Shown one piece after another: positions 60,793 to 64,000 of a stretch of DNA of 64,000 bases. This stretch comes from Glycine soja (Eukaryota; Streptophyta; Magnoliopsida; Fabales; Fabaceae). Position 1 is the first letter of the stretch. The number at the start of each line of letters is the position of its first letter. Position numbers and translations under genes: made by a program. The stretch is from NCBI RefSeq assembly GCF_004193775.1, contig NC_041008.1:15953731-16017730 (forward strand). Reading direction: 5' to 3'. Under the pieces are notes generated by a model, which made no database searches, had not been told where the DNA came from, and worked only from the letters and a program-made list of their open reading frames with translations.

Positions 60793-61011
60793 CGTCACAT
60801 ATCTTTTAGGAACCTGCAAAGGACTATTCCTTGCCACTTCTTGAACATTTTCTAATGGTATAAATGGAGAAGAAGTGAGTGCTTCCTCCATTTCAGTCAG
60901 TAAATCTTCTTCATCTACATTGAGACTCATTATTGTTCTGCTTAGATTGCTAGCTTTGAGAGTTAGTTTTGTTCCTAATGGATATTTACCTTTATCAGCA
61001 AAGCCATTCAT

Positions 61012-61656
61012 CAGTGGGATTAGTTTATGGTCAACGTGTCTTTGGTGGAGATTAGTTTATTGTTAACTTGTCTTTTGTGGTGATTAGTTTATTGTCAACT
61101 TGTTTTTGATAGTTGAGCTTTTGTTTCTAATGGATATTTTTACTTTTACAAGCAAAGCCTTTTTATTCATTGGTTGATACAGGAAGTTGTTTTACGTACA
61201 AACTCAAGGTATGAGAGAAAGGAAAATAATCCTTTCGATTCTAACATGTTTTAGTCATGGGTTATCACAGTAGTACGTTCAGAGTCTCTGCTATCTCATC
61301 TTTTTCCTATTTCTTTCTACCAATATATTACTTATCACATTTATCACTCTCTTTATCTTTTTTTTTTTCTCTTTGGCTAAATTAGAATTCTTGTCTCTTA
61401 TCTATATTTAGGTTTCAATTTGGTGTCCTAATTTTAAAACGTTTCACTTTGGTCCCTTACAAAGTTTTTTAGTTACATTAAATTGATCTTTCTGTCAATT
61501 TTTTACACTAGTTTGATCAACTCAATGACACATGACAAACTATGAAAGATATCACATAAATCAAACTTGACACTGTTAGTGTCAAAGATGTTCATAGTCA
61601 CATGTTTGGAAGAGAAATTATAATATGGTCCGAGAATACATGTTAATAGTCACAGT
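61012..61656. other. Upstream region of dioxygenase copy 1
   Basis: Contains the former promoter/leader side of copy 1. Near 61030-61120 are three short repeats of GATTAGTTTAT(G/T)GTCAAC(G/T)TGTCTTT. From 61405 to 61520 is a patch of AATTTGGTGTCCTAATTTTA / TTTGGTCCCTTAC sequence typical of dispersed foldback repeats. Confidence 0.45.
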
Positions 61657-62278
61657 TAAGGGTGGGAATAGGTCAGGCCAGACTAGACTTTAAAAGACCT
61701 GAGCCTAGTCTACGATGAATTTTTGAGGCCTGAATCTGACCTATAACCTATCAAAGACTTTTATTTTGACTTGGCCTGGCCTTTTTAAAAGCCTAGTGTG
61801 ACCTGATAACCTTTTTAAAAGCCTTTTTATATTTGTTTGTTTTGGGGTAAAAAAACGTAATAGGAAAGTTAATGGAAAAGAAAACGTTAATCAGAATAGG
61901 AAAGGCAATAAAAATAAGGAGTAATATAAAGGGGCACATGACTCATACCTAAATTATAATTAAAGTCTTACTTGATCATAAGAATGGAAGTTATGGAGCT
62001 GTAATGTGTAATCAAAGTATGTTGGTTTCAAAAAAAAAATTAATTATACCCAAAAAATAATATAAGTATAAATTTGTACCAAAAAATAATATAAATATAT
62101 ATATATATAGGTCGGCCTATCAGACTTTTTAACAAGCCTAAACCTGGTCTATTTAATTTAATAGGCTTTTAAAAAAGTCTGAGTCTAACATTTTAATTAA
62201 ATAGGTCAGTTCAGGTCAGACTTTATGTAGGCCAGGTTGTAGGCCCCTGTAAGCCGGCCTGACCTATTCCCACCCCTA
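61657..62278. mobile_element. 622-bp non-autonomous hAT-type element with 8-bp TSD
   Basis: The ends TAAGGGTGGGAATAGGTCAG and, reversed from the right, TAGGGGTGGGAATAGGTCAG are inverted repeats. The flanking octamers GTCACAGT (61649-61656) and GTCAGAGT (62279-62286) match at 7 of 8. The interior is made of repeated AGGCCTG / GACTTTTTAA / AAAGCC motifs with a (TA)n tract near 62095, and no coding sequence. The TAGGGGTG-style end resembles that of the 5.3-kb hAT element at 10330, though interiors differ. Confidence 0.8.
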
Positions 62279-62828
62279 GTCAGAGTCAATCTCCATGTGA
62301 CACTATAATCGAATTTTACTAACCCTTTCTCATAAATTGAAAAACTGTTATTTATCATGTGAAGATTGACCAGGATCATGGACACGTGTAGTCCCGGACC
62401 ATACAAAAAATTCTCATGTATGGAGAGGCTGGAACTGATAACATTAAAACTCAATTGATGTAAGTTTCCATATAAGTCTGCAATCAAAGATTAAATTGGT
62501 TTGAATTTCATTCATGAAGGAAAATATCATGCTTCTCAAGAAAATTTGAGATGAGGATTGCAAGCTTTGTGGAATTAATAACTGAAGAGATTACAGACAA
62601 GTTGGATCAGACTGAAATCTAAATTTCATTGTCAAGGACTTGCATTTAGTAGAGAGTAGAGACACTACTTTAGTTGATGTGCATGATAATAGTATCTTAT
62701 TATACAAACACAATTAGCACTAGATATAAATCAGCATGAGGGAGTACTTCTGAACTTTCATTAATTTTCTCAGTTTTCTTACATGGCCTTTTCTTTTCTT
62801 ATTCATCTTTTTTCTTCAGATCAGAATC

Positions 62829-63923
62829 CTATATCCTTGCCACATCGATGTGCGTTTTTTCCTCCATTTTCCTCTTCATAGATTGTCTCAAATAATCTCC
62901 ATACCTGACTTTCTGATACAACTTGGGGTGGTTTTGAGCATCTATCATATGATCAAGGGGGCTCAACTTCCACATCATCCTGTGGGCACAAAAATAATGC
63001 ACAAGAAATCCTTCTCTTGTTCTTATTTGCCACTGCCCTGTGTTCTACACTCTTGTATTTTCCATTACTCCATATCTGCCATGATTACAGAAGGAAGAAA
63101 CGTTAAAGTGTGGTTAACTAAATGACTCTATCTTTTGGTACTACAAAATTTAAATCTTTCTATATTTCTGGTGTTCTTTTGTGTGCATCAAAAGATAGAT
63201 TTAAATATGTTTTTATTCCTTATGTATTGGTTAATTTTTGGTTTTAATCTCTAAAAAATTTCATTTTGCGTTAGTCTTTTATTTATAAGAATTGCGTGCG
63301 ATTCCTATTTCCATAAATGAGAAACTAAGAAGAGACAATTATATGATGCACATGTTCATAAAGGAATAACTTAAAAAAAATGATTTTTAATAGGGACTAA
63401 AAACAAACATCACCCTGTTTGCCATAACTAATACGTAGTAACATATTTATCCCCCACAAAAAACTCAAGTACCTCAATTACATCTCCAACATTGACAACT
63501 AGAGCATCTGGTATTGGGGTAACTGCCACCCATCCTCCTTGGTGTCAAATTTCTAAGCCAGTTACATCATCATCTCGTGTAAGCAAGGTGATGGTGCTTG
63601 TGTCAGAGTGTGGACTCAAACCAAGTACTTTCTCAGGCATGGTGCAAGGAGGGTAATAGTTCACACGTAAAGCTTAAAATGATTCCTTATGTAGTCCAAG
63701 AAAAACATGCTTTTGCATCCCCATAATCACAGACAATGAACTAAGCAGTTCCTCACCAACTCGTCTAACTTAAGTTGCATATGCCTCTATTATCTCCCTA
63801 CATCATTAGATAAATTTCATTAACTGATCAAAAGTTGTGATGTGCATATAGTTTTCAAATGTGAGGAGTACCAACATGAATCCCTCAGAACTTTTAGGCC
63901 AAAATTGAAGCTTCCTGTAGCGA
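62829..63923 (-). pseudogene. SRG1-like dioxygenase, copy 2 (partial)
   Basis: A head-to-tail duplicate upstream of copy 1 on the minus strand. It has the end of exon 2 (63923-63876, YRKLQFWPK), full exon 3 (63797-63473, 325 bp, no LTR) and exon 4 (63075-62829). Exon 3 keeps the iron-binding GLSPHSDTSTITLL motif that copy 1 has lost, then a TGA where GLEI-x-HQGGW is expected (Arg codon CGA to TGA likely). Exon 4 keeps WSNGKYKSVEHRAV and KNKRRIS, then frameshifts in a C-run near 62960 and carries a TAG at 62829-62831. The exon 2 donor is altered and homology stops at about 63924, so the 5' half is replaced or lies beyond other DNA. Non-functional. Confidence 0.8.
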
Positions 63924-64000
63924 GTAAATTTTTAAATAGTAATTTATAACTAAATATTACAAAATTGAATATTAAATATTACAAAATTGAATTCTTATAC
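63924..64000. repeat. AT-rich sequence replacing the 5' part of dioxygenase copy 2
   Basis: After the homology break, a short AATATTACAAAATTGAATT motif is repeated twice up to the window end. It is probably the edge of an insertion or deletion. Confidence 0.35.

Larger units (their letters stand above)
55449..60930 (-). pseudogene. SRG1-like 2-oxoglutarate/Fe(II) dioxygenase, copy 1, split by two solo LTRs
   Basis: Exon 1 begins at about 60930 (MSLNVDEEDLL..., FIPLENVQEVARNSPLQVPK) and is cut at 60797 by a 3.1-kb LTR. It resumes at 57640 (ELENANYMPHTSSEIPVI) and ends at 57497. Exon 2 is 57150-56903 (IVNHGVQKELMQKMKDATSE, NKYAMASNEIQGYGKGYLVS, YRKLQFWPKTPEGF). Exon 3 is 56829-56087, interrupted by a 413-bp LTR. 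Exon 4 is 55733-55449 (WSNGKYKSVEHRAV, KRRISYALFFCP). The order matches DIOX_N plus 2OG-FeII_Oxy. The iron-binding HxD His codon reads TAG (P-stop-SD), while the distal His (VEHRAV) and RxS (RRIS) remain. Another stop sits where LLSNGN is expected in exon 1. It cannot make an active enzyme. The original substrate is unknown. Confidence 0.88.

Overview
This is a plant nuclear window, very probably from a legume and most likely soybean or a close relative (Glycine). That is inferred from plant-only gene families (ARF, RDUF-type RING ligase, HIPP, SRG1-like dioxygenase), short GT-AG introns in AT-rich DNA, and a dense load of hAT, MULE-like, Helitron, CACTA-like and LTR remnants. No database search was possible, so the species is inference. 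No bacterial features, CRISPR arrays or rRNA genes were seen, and no tRNA was recognised by eye.

Layout. 1-10 kb holds three ordinary gene loci: the last exon of the splicing factor SLU7 (+), a two-exon gene for a small plastid-type membrane protein with two CxxCxGxG motifs (-), and an intronless RING-H2 E3 ligase with a DUF1117-type C-terminus (-). A foldback element lies directly upstream of the RING gene. 10.3-15.6 kb is one dead hAT transposon with 8-bp target-site duplications and a tandemly duplicated 3' end. 15.6-25.3 kb is mostly gene-free, with a 156-bp hAT-like MITE and a MULE-like foldback element carrying the 5' part of a HIPP metal-binding gene, including a 36-bp inversion across the metal-binding motif.

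25,329-38,477 is a complete 13,149-bp Helitron on the minus strand, inserted between A and T. Both termini are visible (5' TC; 3' hairpin plus CTAG). It carries a decayed Rep/helicase gene, a decayed RPA1-like gene and an additional B3-like gene fragment. Several Trp codons have become TGA.

42.7-47.7 kb is an apparently intact 13-exon auxin response factor gene (664 aa) of the ARF9/11/18 type. Downstream are a 250-bp tandem array, a cold-shock-domain fragment, a 623-bp direct duplication, and a second copy of the last ARF exons (52.2-53.6 kb) in which the main PB1 exon is still open.

54-64 kb holds two head-to-tail minus-strand copies of an SRG1-like 2-oxoglutarate/Fe(II) dioxygenase pseudogene. 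One is split by two solo LTRs (3,147 bp and 413 bp), each with a perfect 5-bp target-site duplication. A 622-bp non-autonomous hAT element lies between the copies.

The genes do not form a shared pathway. The window is best read as a few host genes in a region reshaped by transposition, gene-fragment capture and local duplication.
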